Positions 33,166 to 45,332 of a DNA stretch of 64,000 nt are shown one piece after another; position 1 is the stretch's first letter; every line of letters starts with the position of its first letter. The translations under genes and the position numbers were made by a program. The notes under the pieces were generated by a model, which saw only the letters and a list, made by a program, of their open reading frames with translations, had not been told where the DNA came from and searched no databases. Origin of the DNA: Lepas anatifera (taxonomy: Eukaryota > Arthropoda > Thecostraca > Lepadidae); assembly GCA_034440635.1 (NCBI GenBank), contig JAOTON010001528.1, forward strand, positions 544,501-608,500. The letters are read 5' to 3'.

Positions 33166-33978
33166 CATTACTACATACATTATTACAGGTGGAACGATAG
33201 TGACACAGAAAAAGGTTTCATTCAAGGAGTTTTGGCTTGCTGTTATGCGCTGGGAAAAAAAGAGATATCAACCCTTCCAAACGGATATTTAAAAGCTTTA
33301 AAAGATCTTGCAAGCGATGAAAACATAATTGTGACACAGGCAGATAAGGCAGGGGGTGTCACCACCATGGACAGTTCAGCCTACAAAGAAAAAATGAAGA
33401 ATCTTCTCAATGACTTAGAAACCTACAAGAGGTCGAAGAACGGGCATTCAGCAAAGGAAGCAAAATCACTCAACAAAGAAGCACGGAGAATTCTGAAAAA
33501 ATATGAAAAGGAAAGAAGCTACTCAATCTCATCGAGGAGGCCCCCCAGACCACCCCAACTAAAAGAACTTCTAAAAGTGCACAAACCAAACATTCCCATG
33601 AGACCTAGAATTTCTGGTATCGGCAGTGCACCCCATAAACTTGCCAAAATCTTTGCTAAACCACTAAGTAAATGCCTGGGATTGATAAGTGGGACCCATT
33701 TGAGGAGCACATCCGAACTCATGGATAGGCTGAAGGGCGTAAATATAAATAATATGAAACTTGCAAGCATTGATGTAATATCTCTATTTACCAATGTGCC
33801 TATAAATGGAGCATTAAAAGCTATTAAATCCGCTGTTGACGTGATTGATGTAAATACGCTACCATTATCTAAATCCCACTTCATAGGGCTGGTAACATTG
33901 TGCATGCACTTTGGTTCGTTTACTTTTGAAGGCAATGATTATGTACAACGTAGAGGACTTGCTATGGGATCCCCCTGA
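33166..33978 (+). pseudogene. PLE right copy: reverse transcriptase, motifs 1-B
   Basis: The open frame carries ENIIVTQADKAGGVTTMDSS, LLKVHKPNIPMRPRISGIGS, APHKLAKIFAKPLSKCLGLI, LASIDVISLFTNVPINGALK (motif A) and RGLAMGSP (motif B), all classic for PLE RTs. It then hits a stop because a run of five C's replaces the six needed to continue with LSPVAACLYMERLEQE. The open frame extends back to 32740, but that part is antisense to the left copy and is not real coding. Confidence 0.85.
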
Positions 33979-34695
33979 GCCCGGTGGCCGCATGCTTATA
34001 CATGGAGCGTCTAGAGCAGGAAAAATACCAAGAAATAATGGGGCGGCATAGTTTCTGGGTACGATACACCGACGATGTTTTTATTACAGTTCCCAAAAAC
34101 ATGGATCTAGAGGAAAAATTAACGAACCTCAACAATGTCGACCAACATATACAATTCACCTTAGAAAAATAAATGAGAAGTCTTTAGCATTCCTAGATAC
34201 CGTAGTCACTAGGACTTATAATGGACTGAAATTTAACATTCACAAAATACCAACAAACAAAGAAGATTACGTGCATTATTTCTCTGGAGATAGTGAAAAA
34301 CAAAAAGCGGCATAGTGATCGGCTTCTTTTTACGAGCGTTTAGAACTTGCAGTCCAGAATATCTACAGGCCGAAATAGATCATATCTTCAAACGATTTGA
34401 AACACTTAAATATCCCCGAGGTTGGCTGTTCATGCTCAAACAAAAGGCAGAGAAGATATATAAAGGAAAACACGTCAAGAAAAAACCTGATTCGAAACCA
34501 GACCGCTACGTATCCATTCCGAACTCGAAAGCTGCTACTACGATTTCAAAATTCTTAGCACGATCAGGTTTGAATGTAGGGATAGTCTCAGAAGCGAAGA
34601 CTGGAGAAATTCTAAAACACAAAGAAAGGGTTACTTTTGAAAATAACATAGCTTACAGCATTCCATGTGCTGGATGTTCAAAATCTTAGATAGGG
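33979..34695 (+). pseudogene. PLE right copy: RT motif C, thumb and linker, frameshifted
   Basis: In the next frame the protein resumes with VAACLYMERLEQEKYQEIMG and WVRYTDDVFITVPKN (the DD catalytic pair of motif C). After another shift come SLAFLDTVVTRTYNGLKFNI and KEDYVHYFSGDSEK, then the linker YPRGWLFMLKQKAEKIYKGK. The GIY-YIG part stops at AGCSKS because about 60 bases present in the left copy are deleted here; similarity resumes at HRTSNALVVHIEKC (34710 onward). Confidence 0.8.
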
Positions 34696-35931
34696 GACAT
34701 CGAATGAAACATAGAACATCGAATGCGTTAGTAGTTCACATAGAAAAATGTGACCACTTAGCAACATTTGATAGCTCTGAAGCTTTAGCCGAAACAAAAA
34801 ACAAGCAGATTAGGAAAACACTCCAAGCGGCTTTCATTTCAGTTCTTCCGAACACTAACCTTCGGTCAGGTTTTTGTAAGTTGGGCGTCTTGGGGGGCAC
34901 ACTGGGGCAACTGGGCTTCAAAATAGGCCAAAACCTCGTAACTAAAAAAATACTTTGATTAAGAATACTTTTTTGTGCTCAAATGAAAGCTGTTGCTCTG
35001 AACTTCATTTTCCAGCCACAAAACATTGGGTTTCCACACCAGGTCATATCAGATAGACTATTTTTCAAGGTTTATAAACATCGGAATTCGATTTCGTTCT
35101 TTCCAGTTTTGCAGACACTCAATTAGGCAGAATCAGATAAGGCGGGTCCAGTGACGGCTAAAATGTAAGAAAAAAAAAAAAAGTAATATTTCAAAAACTG
35201 ATCCGACATCTTCAAGGTCATCATAGGTCAGAGGTCTTGTTGAGCCTTCACTCTGGTTTAACTATAAAGTACCACATGATAAATAATGGCACAAATTCAT
35301 TCTTTCACTATTTGACATCTTTAAATCCAGTGCCGAACCATATCGAAACTGCTCGGGTCATGTGCGGTAGCTGCATTTATTGACACAATAATGTTAAGCG
35401 CGATTTCAGGGAATGATTACCGTCACTCTTCTCAGAAAATGAGCACATACATGCGGAAACAGACAACACATTAAACTCACAGGGAATGTTCATTAAATCA
35501 TGCGACCTCTTTTGCATCTTTGTGTAACTCTCCTATATAACATCCCGCGTCCCTTTATCCAGCCTTCTATCTATTAACCCCGAGAATTATCGTTGAAGTC
35601 TAGGTAAGTTCTTAAAGCAGTCTTACATCCAAGTACCCACTCACGCACCATCGAATTATTAATGGTTAGTGCCACTATCTTTCAGCTTATAAAGAGGGTT
35701 ACTGCCAGGCTCAAAACCTCCGTTGTCATGGGCCTTCTGGATTTGTTTTATATCATCGGAGATCATGTTACCACGAGGTCATTAGTGATAAACAGGTACT
35801 GGTACTGATCAGTGATTGTCAACTATGGATGTCTTTCTGGTATGATATTGCCTGAATGCAAGGTGATCTCTATTCCTTGCCTCCTGAGCCTCCTCCATGT
35901 ATGCTTCTATGGAAACTTTCAGGCTCTCAGT

Positions 35932-36170
35932 CATAAGCGTGCCACCGGCAAAGAAGTGGGGGGAGGGCAGCCAAACTTCAAACTGACGCTGACAAAAACT
36001 TTGCACGTTAGGACCAAATACTGTTCGAATTTGGGTTCCTCGTTGCCTTCTGCGGCGGCTGGTTATAAGATGTCCGGTTTTCTCCCATTTTGACTGAGAT
36101 CAGGAAATTTTTGGCCAAAAAGTGGGGGGAGGGGCAGGCCCCCTGGCCCCTCCCGGTGGCGACGCCCCTG
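35932..36170. mobile_element. MITE, hAT-like, 239 bp with perfect 8-bp target duplication
   Basis: Starts CATAAGCGTGCCACCGG and ends GGTGGCGACGCCCCTG. CTCTCAGT flanks both sides (35924-35931 and 36171-36178). It is a sister copy of 24281-24517, which has CTCTCAAT as its duplication. No coding capacity. Confidence 0.85.
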
Positions 36171-36314
36171 CTCTCAGTAACATCTTCCCCGTGCATTTGC
36201 ACCTTATGTATAATTGCCGGCATGCTGTACCATGGGTACACGTTTACAAACAGCCTCGCTGTCTCTACAGCATAGGCCGGATACTTCTCAATTTCGATTG
36301 TTGATGATGATGAT

Positions 36315-36492
36315 CAGGGGCGTAGCCAAGGGGGGCAGGGACAGCTGCCCCCTGAGGGTCTGAAGGGTCCCCCTGAGGACACGATTCTGTAACAAGCATG
36401 GTCCTTTTTCCCATCAGGGCCCTTTTGGCGCCGTCGCAGGGGCCCTTTTTCGGGCGCCGCCCCCCCCAGTGAAATCCTGCCCACGCCCCTGA
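36315..36492. mobile_element. MITE, hAT-like, 178 bp (CAGGGGCGTAGCC family)
   Basis: Starts CAGGGGCGTAGCCAAGG and ends TGCCCACGCCCCTG. The eight bases ATGATGAT flank both sides (36307-36314 and 36493-36500), although this is a low-complexity site and so weak proof alone. A second copy at 40544-40734 with a different flank supports the boundaries. Confidence 0.8.
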
Positions 36493-37699
36493 TGATGATA
36501 GTGCGGCTAATATTACCGAAAACCTTTGTAGTGGATCCAGGCTTACCCCAGTAACCTCGCTGAACTGTCGGACGTTCCCGAAAGAATGGCGGGTTGTGTT
36601 TCCTTCATTAGCTGTGCCGTTGCCCCCCGCCTTTAGCTGATCGATGACCAGACTCATGGTAGCACGAAAACATTCCTGTAAATCTCTTTTGTTTTTTAAC
36701 AGCGTCCTTCTGGTCGTAGTTTTGAGCTCTCCATGAACAAATGGGTGACTCTTCTCTGATCTTCCCTCATCCTCAGTGCGCGTGTTAAAGTCGGTTTTTG
36801 CACAGATCGAATCTCTGCCCAGCATCTTGCAAGTCCGCCTTCCCCTGTCACGACTCGACCACGGCGCCCTGTCCGCCGTCCTTACTCCAATTGCCGCGCA
36901 ACATGAGCCGACGGCCGCCGTAGCCGCCGGCCTCACCGCGCTACTTGGACTACATTGCCGCACAAAAAGTGACATATCTCCCCTGGGACAACTGATGCCG
37001 AGCTAATTTTTTCACGGCTGGTTAGAGGACACAACATTCCATCACTACATATAAATTTCTAAGTGAAACTCGCTGTGCGTTTTTTTCGCAGGTCTAACGA
37101 AGTTTAGGATTTGAGAATACGTTAGAAGCTTTACATGTCCTAGTAGTTACACCTATTATCAGGCTCTTATTGTCAAATTTCGTACTTTTCAACATTGAGT
37201 GTCTTCAGGGCGTTCCCAGCTTTCCATTGATATAAATAGATAACGGTTTTGTGACTGCGACCATGGTTGATAATGCATCAGAAAGTGTACCTCATTTCGA
37301 GTCAACTTGACACCGAGCTGCAGCGTGATTAATGCGCTGTGTTCCAGCATCTGTGCAAGCGGCTAAAGAAGAGAAAAATGGATACAATTATGCTTTTCCA
37401 AGGTTTTGGACATTTCTCTGTCAGAGCCAAACGATTAAGTCCGATTTTGAAGATGTCAAAATTGGAGGTTTTGGCCGGTTTTGGAGGCCATTTGCCCCAG
37501 TGTGGGGGGGAACTACGATGATTATTGGAACTGTAGGGCACTGGGGGGGAAACTAGCTATAAAAAACATAAGACATTAAGCACGAGAAATTGAGAAGAAA
37601 ATAAATGATAATTAAAATCATGTCCTGTTGAATCAGTTTGAAATATTGTGTCCTGCTGTGAGCTGAACTTTGTCATTCTGTATTGATATTTTTGTAATT

Positions 37700-37750
37700 A
37701 TGTGCCGACACTGATGAAGCCGTAAATACAGTCTGTAAAATAAATATAAC
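37700..37750 (+). ncRNA. Broken hammerhead ribozyme in right PLE copy
   Basis: CTGATGA (37711-37717) and the stem II region (AGCCGTAAATACAG) are present. The bases tgaaacg seen in the left copy between ACAG and TCTGTAAAA are missing, which removes the essential GAAA box. The motif should be inactive. Confidence 0.75.
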
Positions 37751-37790
37751 GTAAATAACTTTCTCTGTTTTCACCTACATCACAATATGT

Positions 37791-40543
37791 CTGTGATAAC
37801 CCCATATATGTACATCATAGGCACCGACGTACTTTGAACTCCCACGTCCATTAACCAGGTCGCTTTCGTGGTAACTAGCGGCAGACCAAGGCCGGTGGAG
37901 CAACCGAATACAGCTGTCTATGCACCCACCACCATCGAAGATTAATACAAACCGCTAATGGATCCTCACACCCAGACCCAGGAATATTCACCGGAGCGGT
38001 CCAAGCAGGGTGCGTGCCGCCCGGCTGAATTCCCGATGGTGATATCAGCGAGCACTCTCACTTTCAGCACGGTGACAAATGGAGCGCTGAAGCTGCAGAC
38101 TGAAATGGCTGTTCACGTCTGGCGTCGAGCGCTCGGCGATCAGCGCATGACGGATAGCCTGCCGGCGGTCTCCGGAGAGGAGTTCTGGTGATGCAGTCCG
38201 ACAGGGGCTCCGACGCTGAGCCGAGACTGCAGCGCGGTCCTATAGCCCCAGGGATCGTGTCACGGAATACACTCGGCGAGGCTATCCATCAACTAACGAA
38301 AACTGATTCAAATGCATATCTCGCGAACGATTAGAATTCGTGTGAGCATTACGCATATGAGTCATGTTGTCGTGAGGTATACCAAGTAGGTACCTCAGTG
38401 CGTTTGTAAGGCCAAGCCATTAAGTTGTTCCATGTTCGCACCAAGAATGTATTTTTCAGTAATGTTCCGACCAAGCATTAAACCGGTATAGCTTAAAGGT
38501 GTCCTTAGCTTACTTAGAAGGTCCAACAGATACAAATGAGTCTAGTCTTAAGCACGATCCCTCGACGGCGAGACATCTCAGTCTTGCCCTGGGGGCAGTG
38601 GTGAGGAAACGTGTCACCAGGTCGGTCCTGGGGTCATCCCTGGGGTCACTCCTCGGCTCCGGGTATCCGTTACCTGCGTGCATCCCACCGCGTACAATGT
38701 ATCAATGCACTATGCATGCGCGGGCGCCTCAACAGCGTTCTCATGTGCAGCACTCATCGCTCGTATATGGCAGCTGCATCGGTGGGAGGGCTATCCTTTC
38801 AATAGGAGAGCTGCAGCCCCGTCTGGCCAAGCCAAATACAGACTGGTGTGCGTGTGCGCGCACCAGCACCCCGTCGAGAGCAGGTCAAGCCCATTTTATG
38901 CAACGGTCCTCCCGAGTTGACTCTTCACAGCGGTGAAAGCTGGGTAATTTTACACTTCACCTGTGTCCTGTGAAGCTGCTTACAGGAGGTAGATTAGCTA
39001 GTTGTGGTTAAAGGACGAGATGGTTAACTGCACTCACAAAACTTGAAGAATGCTGAATGTCGCTGAATGGTGCTGAAAAACCAGTCCAAGGTGAAATATA
39101 TTGCCATTTGGTTCATTCTGGTGGATCTTTCCACCGCTCATAACTGCGCACATTCCGAAGAGGATTCGAGGGATTCACTTCGGATCCAAGGATCCACTCA
39201 AAAATAATGATCTGGTAGGTTCGTAATCAAGATCGATTAGGATCATGCTCAATGTGGCCATGACCGAGTAATGCAGGTCAGCAAAGTCCCCCCAGCTTCC
39301 CCCTTATACATGAGGCCAGCTCCAATACAGATTTTGTGCTGATGGTCTTTCAGAGGCGGATGCAGGGGCTGGCGCCGGGGGCAGCCTCTCCTCTTCCGGA
39401 GTAGATAGGGCGGCGCCCAGCAATGGAGCCGCAGTATTAATTGCGTTTCTGTTCTAAGGTACAAGGCAATTTTTGGAGAAAGTGCGCCCATCAAGTGATA
39501 AAAATGAACAGCTTAGATAACCTGGTTGGATATCAGGCACCTATAAAACCTGAGATGGGACCCTTCAGGATACTAAAGAGTAAAATGATCGGAAAATTGG
39601 CATTGAGCGAACATAGGCGCCCTATCAGAACCAGGGCGACCCTCATCATACCTGAAAACGGCGCCCCTGATGACAGCCAGCCCCTCACTGGAAAATCCCG
39701 GATCCGCCCCGCGGTGTCTCAATGCACAGAACAAGGACTGAAACCCACGCTCCACCTCTTCACCGAACTTCATCGGCGGAAGCGCAGCTTATGCATTCCG
39801 TTCACGGTTTCACCCGCGCTCCTGTCTACGCCAATCAAAACTGATAGCTCGATGATAACAGGGACAGGCTCGGTCACCAGCACAGATGATATGCACGTGC
39901 ATGCTCAAGCTGTCGCTCCAAATGAGCGGGAGCGGCTTCAGAAGCGGCCTGTGTTGCAATGCCAAGGGCGGCGTCGTTGGCAGTAACAGGCACTACTGCA
40001 CGGTGGCTGCTCTGATGCAGATCACCGGCACGTGCCAGCCTCTCCACCCACGCCGCCTCCTCCTCTGACGTCACCACCGCCTCTGGCTCTCTTCAACGGC
40101 GGTCAGACACTTCCGGCTGCCCCGCCCGTTTGGTGGGGCTTGAAAGGAGCTCCCGCCTTCGGCCTCTGTTCGCGCTGATGAAAGATCGGAGTCTTCTATC
40201 TGCTACCGGATCGTGCTTTCAGTCAAACTTTCGATTTTGTGTTAATGCCTGCTTTTGATATTTGTGCGTTTCTGTGCAAAATCGCTGAGGCTCCCCCAGT
40301 GGGGGTGATTTAACTTGCAAAAAGGTCCCACAAAACGCTTCACATTTAATGATTTTTCACACTCATTCATTTTGGTTGGAGCAGGTGGTTACTGGCATGT
40401 TTTTTTGGGCTTCAAACTGGCTGCGATTTGCCACCAACAGTTAATCCACTGCAACATCCCGGAACAATAAAATGGAATTTACATTCTAAGCCATTGGAGC
40501 ACACGTTGACCATATACCATATTCAGTAGTAATATATTTCATA
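37791..40543. other. No gene recognised
   Basis: Several medium-length frames (for example 38499-38936 and 39441-39986) show no domain, signal peptide or splice context. A single MITE-like end (gcggatgcaggggctgg) is at 39356. Nothing else is recognised. Confidence 0.4.
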
Positions 40544-40734
40544 CAGGGGCGTAGCCAAGGGGGGCGGCAGGGACAGCCGCCCCCTCCCTCTGAGGGCCCG
40601 AAGGACCCCACTGAGGACACGATTCTGTAACAATCACGGCCATTTTTACCCATCAGGGCCCTTTTGGCGCTGTCACAGGGGCCCTTTTCGGGGCGCCGCC
40701 CCCCCTCCTGAGCGAAATCCTGGCTACACCCCTG
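40544..40734. mobile_element. MITE, hAT-like, 191 bp (CAGGGGCGTAGCC family)
   Basis: Starts CAGGGGCGTAGCCAAGG and ends GGCTACACCCCTG. Flanks are ATTTCATA (40536-40543) and ATTCCATA (40735-40742), seven of eight matching. Shares internal blocks with 36315-36492 (gaggacacgattctgtaaca, tcagggcccttttggcgc). Confidence 0.85.
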
Positions 40735-43145
40735 ATTCCATAACTGTACAATAACTGTACAAATCAATTAGGTGTAGCTATAAATATATTTGCTACACCT
40801 ACCATAATTTTTACACTTCAGAACGAGGCTATCGATGAATCCGCTATAAAGTTGCCACCCAGCATTACTTTGAAAATGTAATACTTTTTCCTCCTGGGAG
40901 CTGTGTATGCGCGGGAACAATGCAATTCTTTTCGACAACATACTATTCAATTGTGATGGATTTGTTACTCAAAATTCTATAACCGCGTAGGTGGTGAGAC
41001 AGACAGTTGGTTTGTGATGGCGTGGCTAGGGAACAGGAAAGATACACTATATTTAGCAGACCATTGATTACACCACAGACATCCTTCGTAAATTTGATTG
41101 AAAGCTGTGTGAGGTTATCATTGCCCTTCAAATGTCACGTCGCTTAGGGAGGAACGCATCAATGTCTTACTGAAGTTACCGAACAAGCCAGATATGATTG
41201 GAAACAGGTTTCACGACGCGTTGGCTGTAATACAATCAGGCATAAAAGTCATAAAAAGACAGCTGAACCACGGGAAAACTATGAGGAAAGTAGCATCCTC
41301 ACTCCTCAGTGACTGCAAGGATAGGCGGTGGAACTAGGGAAGCACCGTGTGTCCACCCTTAAATGAGAAATTTGACCTTAGCCCCATGGCCTTAACTGCA
41401 AAGAAATCGGTTGAAAAGTCCGTGGTGTCCCCCTCCCTTAAATCCGGACCATCCGCCGCCGCTGACTGCAAAAACACAAAACCAAGCAGACTGCCTGAGC
41501 CTGCGAATGCCAGCAGAATCCGGGCACCGTTACATGCAAACCACATCAGATCTGTTCCTACGCACATAAAAATAGTGGAATACCATCCAGAGGCGAATTT
41601 CACGCCTTCTGAAACAGCCTCCATGCATACGCACCGCCTGAAACACAGATCGCTGCGTGTCGGCGAATGTTTCAGATCTTTGCTCGGCCGGTCAACGGCC
41701 TATATACAGCCAACCAGAAGCCGTTCCATCTCGACGTGGATCAGCCCGCATGGCGATTGAAGCACGCCCACGCACAGAATCGCCGCCGATATTGGATTCG
41801 CCACCGCCGCCTGCAGCGCCGTCGGGCTTTCTCCGGAGACGGCATCGCCAGTGCTGAGCGAGGTGCTGATCCCGAGCTCAACCAGCTCACACTGGACTAA
41901 TGAAAACCCGCACAAAAGTTCGCCGCTGAGGAGTTCTCCAGCTGGAAGTTTCGGACGAGCTTAAAATTCGTCGCGGCAGGATTAATGTCACCACCCGCTA
42001 TCTGCCGGCATGATCAGAAAACTTGGGTCTCGGAGTAGGCCGCGCCTACGGTTGATGTCATATCTGAAAACGGCTTAACGGGTGTGATGGATGTCCCACT
42101 TTCCCTGCATTGTTTGATTATTTGGTTTTAAGGGAGTGTTATCGCCCTGAATGATGCAAAATCAAATTCGATGTTTTTCATGTTCATTAAACAGATCAAC
42201 TTTCCAAAATCTCAATGGGCCATTTTTAACCCAATCGGCACAGGTTAATCTTATAGAACATACATTTCTTTCTGGGGTAAACGCCGTATGGATTGAAACT
42301 ATAGACGTATATTTACACTATTGGCAGAACATAAGGCATGCAAAATCCTAAAATTTCCTTCCTTTTAAAATCGATTACGCGGATGGGAGCAGACGCCTTC
42401 GTCCTTGACTGCTCGGTATACACACCAATTATGTTGTGAGATAAGCCATGCTTTTCCTATTGCCTGCAGATTGTGTAGCAGAGGTTGCCCTCAAATGTAC
42501 CCAGCAGCCGTGCAGCCGGTCTGTTCTCGGTATGAAAACCTCCGGACTCTTTTCAGACTGATTAGATATGGACTGCAGCGGTCTCCTGACCAGGATGTCC
42601 TGAAATCGTCCATTCTTGTGGTCCAGTGTCCATCGGGGATTTTTGCGTTTTATCTGCAGCATCCTGCCTTCAATCACCGGGGTAGGTCTGTCCGAAGGTC
42701 AGCAAGCTCCATGCATATATGCATACAACTATAGTTGTACGCGTAACTCCCATAACTAAGAGTAAACTCTAACTCTCCGCATGACTCAATTGGGTGGGTA
42801 ATGAGTAGGTGATTGAGTTTTTACATTTAAGTGAGATTGCCACTAAATTCTACAGTTCCGCTGAGTCAGACTCGTGAAATGCTATAACGGAACCAGTAAT
42901 ATGTCAGCAGGAGCTGCGTGTGGAGTCGACTCTGGCTCCTCTCTAGCTTAAACATATTTTCGAGTCGGTAAAGCAGTTTTCTGAATCAAACGTAACAGAA
43001 CTGTGAGAGTGAGTAACAGACAATCCCTCATAGATATAGGAACCGATCGAATTTCTTTTAGATCACGATTGAGATAGGGACGCTGAGCGACTCTTTCAAG
43101 GTGAGTCTCCACGGAGTCGGGCACAACTCTGGTTCTATAGCTAGC
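40735..43145. other. No gene recognised
   Basis: Mixed-composition DNA. A 137-codon frame at 41347-41760 is overlapped by frames on the other strand and shows no domain. No repeat family was identified. Confidence 0.4.
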
Positions 43146-43340
43146 CTTTGGGCTTTGCGACGCATCGCGTACTGGGGTCATACGGCCCCACTGATTCTCA
43201 TCCCGTTGGGAAGACATTATGGGAATCAGAAATGTGTGCAGAATATCGGCCCGGGGATTTGAACCTGGGTCAGCGGCGTGGAGGCCGGACACGCTAACCA
43301 ACGACACTGCATCCTCACAGCCCTGGTTCCATGAAGTTTC
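43146..43340 (-). mobile_element. tRNA-derived SINE, family 1
   Basis: On the minus strand the head has a perfect B box GGTTCAAATCC (43255-43265) and an A-box-like GTTGGTTAGCGTG upstream. The tail runs through cccaacgggatgagaatcag and ggggccgtatgacccc to a diverged gcgatgcgtcgcaaa, the same plan as the copy at 28061. Confidence 0.75.
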
Positions 43341-45332
43341 TGAACGCCACCAGGAGTGAGCCGGGTATAGGCGTCGGTGGGGCCTGACCCACAGTGTCGG
43401 AATTTCCGGCCCACGCGCGCGTGAACATGTGTGGTACGTCACCGAACACCCGGCTCAATACTCCCTCACTGAATAAATGTTTATGTGTTGTGGTGGACGG
43501 GGGTTACAGAAGGGAGTCTGCACTTTGAGGCTGTCAAGTTGCATTCGGTTGGCTTCTGTAGCTTTATCCATTGTGGCATCACAACCCGGGGTGTGGGCAG
43601 ATGTATCTCTTTGGGTTGCTCAGGCATCCCCCAATGACAAATCGAAGTAGTGTAAAATATCCTTTAAATTTTCATGTTTTTTTTCTTTTCAATGCCTTTT
43701 GATTAGTCTCGTGCGGTCCAACAGGCTTGTGGAAAGGCTGAAACACACTTCATATTTTACTACCACCTTTTCGTACGGTGGTTATAGACATTGTTTTAAT
43801 TTTGGGAATCCCCAATCGTTTGTAAAAGTACGGGCGTCTGATCACAACTATCCACACGATGCATTGTTTCGCTTGCGATGCAGCCGATGCTTGCAGCGCA
43901 TAGCTTCTGGAAAGCTTCTGCTTCTGCAGGAAGCATAGCTTCTGGCCAGCGAAACTTTTGTCGGCAGTGGCAATGACCCTTGCTAAAAACCTAAAGCTTA
44001 TCTGAATTGCACAACTTGTCTTTACTCCGTAACGGGGAGGACATCGTCTAGCGTTCCTCGCCTACGGAGTTTTCACGTCTCGCTGGAATGACGTGACTTT
44101 AAAGGGCACGATTTCCCAGCTCGGTGCTCGCATGTATTCCATATTTTGATCTTTGATGCAATATTCTAGTCTCGCGACTTCCCACATTGAAGGCATCTAG
44201 CCAGTACCTTGCCGAAGAGGACTCTGCCTGTTTTACCATTCCAACACTGAAAACAGACCGAAAAGAATGCTTGCACACGGGCAGCTTAGACATACCTCCG
44301 CTCACCACTTGACATTTTTGTCGTCTGGACATGACGGAGACCTCGAACAGTCGATTGGAATTTAGCCCTGATTTTCCTGTTTGACCTCTGCATGTTTATA
44401 TTTCTCTCCACCTCTTCACCCACAGCCCGCCCACTCCCGCCTGCGACACAGGGATGAACAGGCGACGCAGAGCTCTCGTTAAGCGGGCAGCACACCAAAC
44501 ATGCGCAGACATTAACTAGCAGCAGATGCAGTGTTTGCAGCTCAGTGTTGAAGCCGCCGCCGCTGGTCGCCGTTATCGGGGAATCAGCGCCTACACCACC
44601 GCCACGCCGTGGTGGGCCGTATCGGTGTCCCATCCGAGGCTATCGCGGAGAATCACCGACACCGCCTGCCCTGAGGACCACCGCCCCGCCCCCGGGACCT
44701 CGCACGCTGCGCAGGCACCGACGCCGACGCAGCGAAGCCGACATCCAAAAAGCGTTCGATTAACGAACCACCGTGATGAGGACAGGCGGATGCCGCTCTA
44801 ACAGGCCGCTCCAGTTTCGGCCATTTTCATTAGCCTACCAAACTAGTCGCGGATCGGGAACCTGACCCCGATACCACACGATGTCTGGGAGAATAGGTAA
44901 ACAGGCAAAGGCTGGGCTGAAGAGCAAAAGTCCTGAGACCGGCTCGGCCAGCCACACGACACTGAAATCTGCCAGTGACGACAGTCATGCAAAGTGTTAA
45001 TAAGACAACCTCAGGGCTTTAGAAGACCCGACCGAACAGTAACCAGATGATCAAAAATCATATTCACGTAGCAGCTGAGCCTGAGGTACCAGAGGGCTCA
45101 TTGGCTCAGTGCCTTGCGGCGCCGGCCGGCCTGTGTCGGCGCCGCCAACAATGTGGCGGTGACGGCGCGTTCAAAGGCGGCGCGCGCCGGCAGAAGGCGG
45201 CGCTCCCATTGTGATGTAAAGCGGCGGGGCTGGGGCGGAGACCGACGGCGTTTTTGCAGCGGTCACTAGCGCCGAGACCGTGCGAACGGACAGCTGACGC
45301 CGGCGCCGGGACCCACAGACGGACCAGACCGA
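43341..45332. other. No gene recognised; CpG-rich 3' part
   Basis: The region 44520-44740 and 45100-45330 is GC-rich and gives Pro/Arg-rich frames on both strands, the usual sign of composition, not coding. No protein family is recognised. Confidence 0.4.

Larger units (their letters stand above)
34896..37548. mobile_element. Composite insertion in the right PLE copy
   Basis: The PLE sequence gtcttgggg-aactagctat, continuous in the left copy, is split by about 2.65 kb. The insert has inverted ends: CACACTGGGGCAACTGG at 34898 and CCATTTGCCCCAGTGTG at about 37488, with further paired blocks such as ggccaaaacctc. It contains two smaller MITEs (35932-36170 and 36315-36492) and a lone TTAA-family end (cagtgcgcgtgttaaag near 36774). 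About 40 bases lie between the right inverted end and the PLE junction. No transposase was recognised. Confidence 0.65.
33166..37790 (+). mobile_element. Penelope-like element, right copy, plus strand, inverted relative to the left copy
   Basis: The copy begins inside the N-terminal region (YYRWNDSDTEKGFIQGVLAC), so it is 5'-truncated. It continues through the RT and linker to about 34895, is interrupted by a 2.65-kb insertion, and resumes at about 37549 (aactagctataaaa) to the 3' end with a broken hammerhead. Together with the left copy it forms a large inverted repeat with almost no spacer. It carries the same one-base lesion as the left copy, plus further frameshifts. Confidence 0.85.

Noticed and set aside
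32740..33978. A 412-codon plus-strand open frame
   Set aside because: Its first part is antisense to the left PLE copy and its second part is the right copy's RT; the fusion is a by-product of the inverted junction.
36265..36975. 236-codon minus-strand frame
   Set aside because: Its C-terminal half is the MITE at 36315-36492, and the rest lacks recognisable features; most likely accidental.
44526..44801. Pro/Arg-rich frames that might be an exon
   Set aside because: Two overlapping frames are equally open and both look compositional; no splice partner was found.
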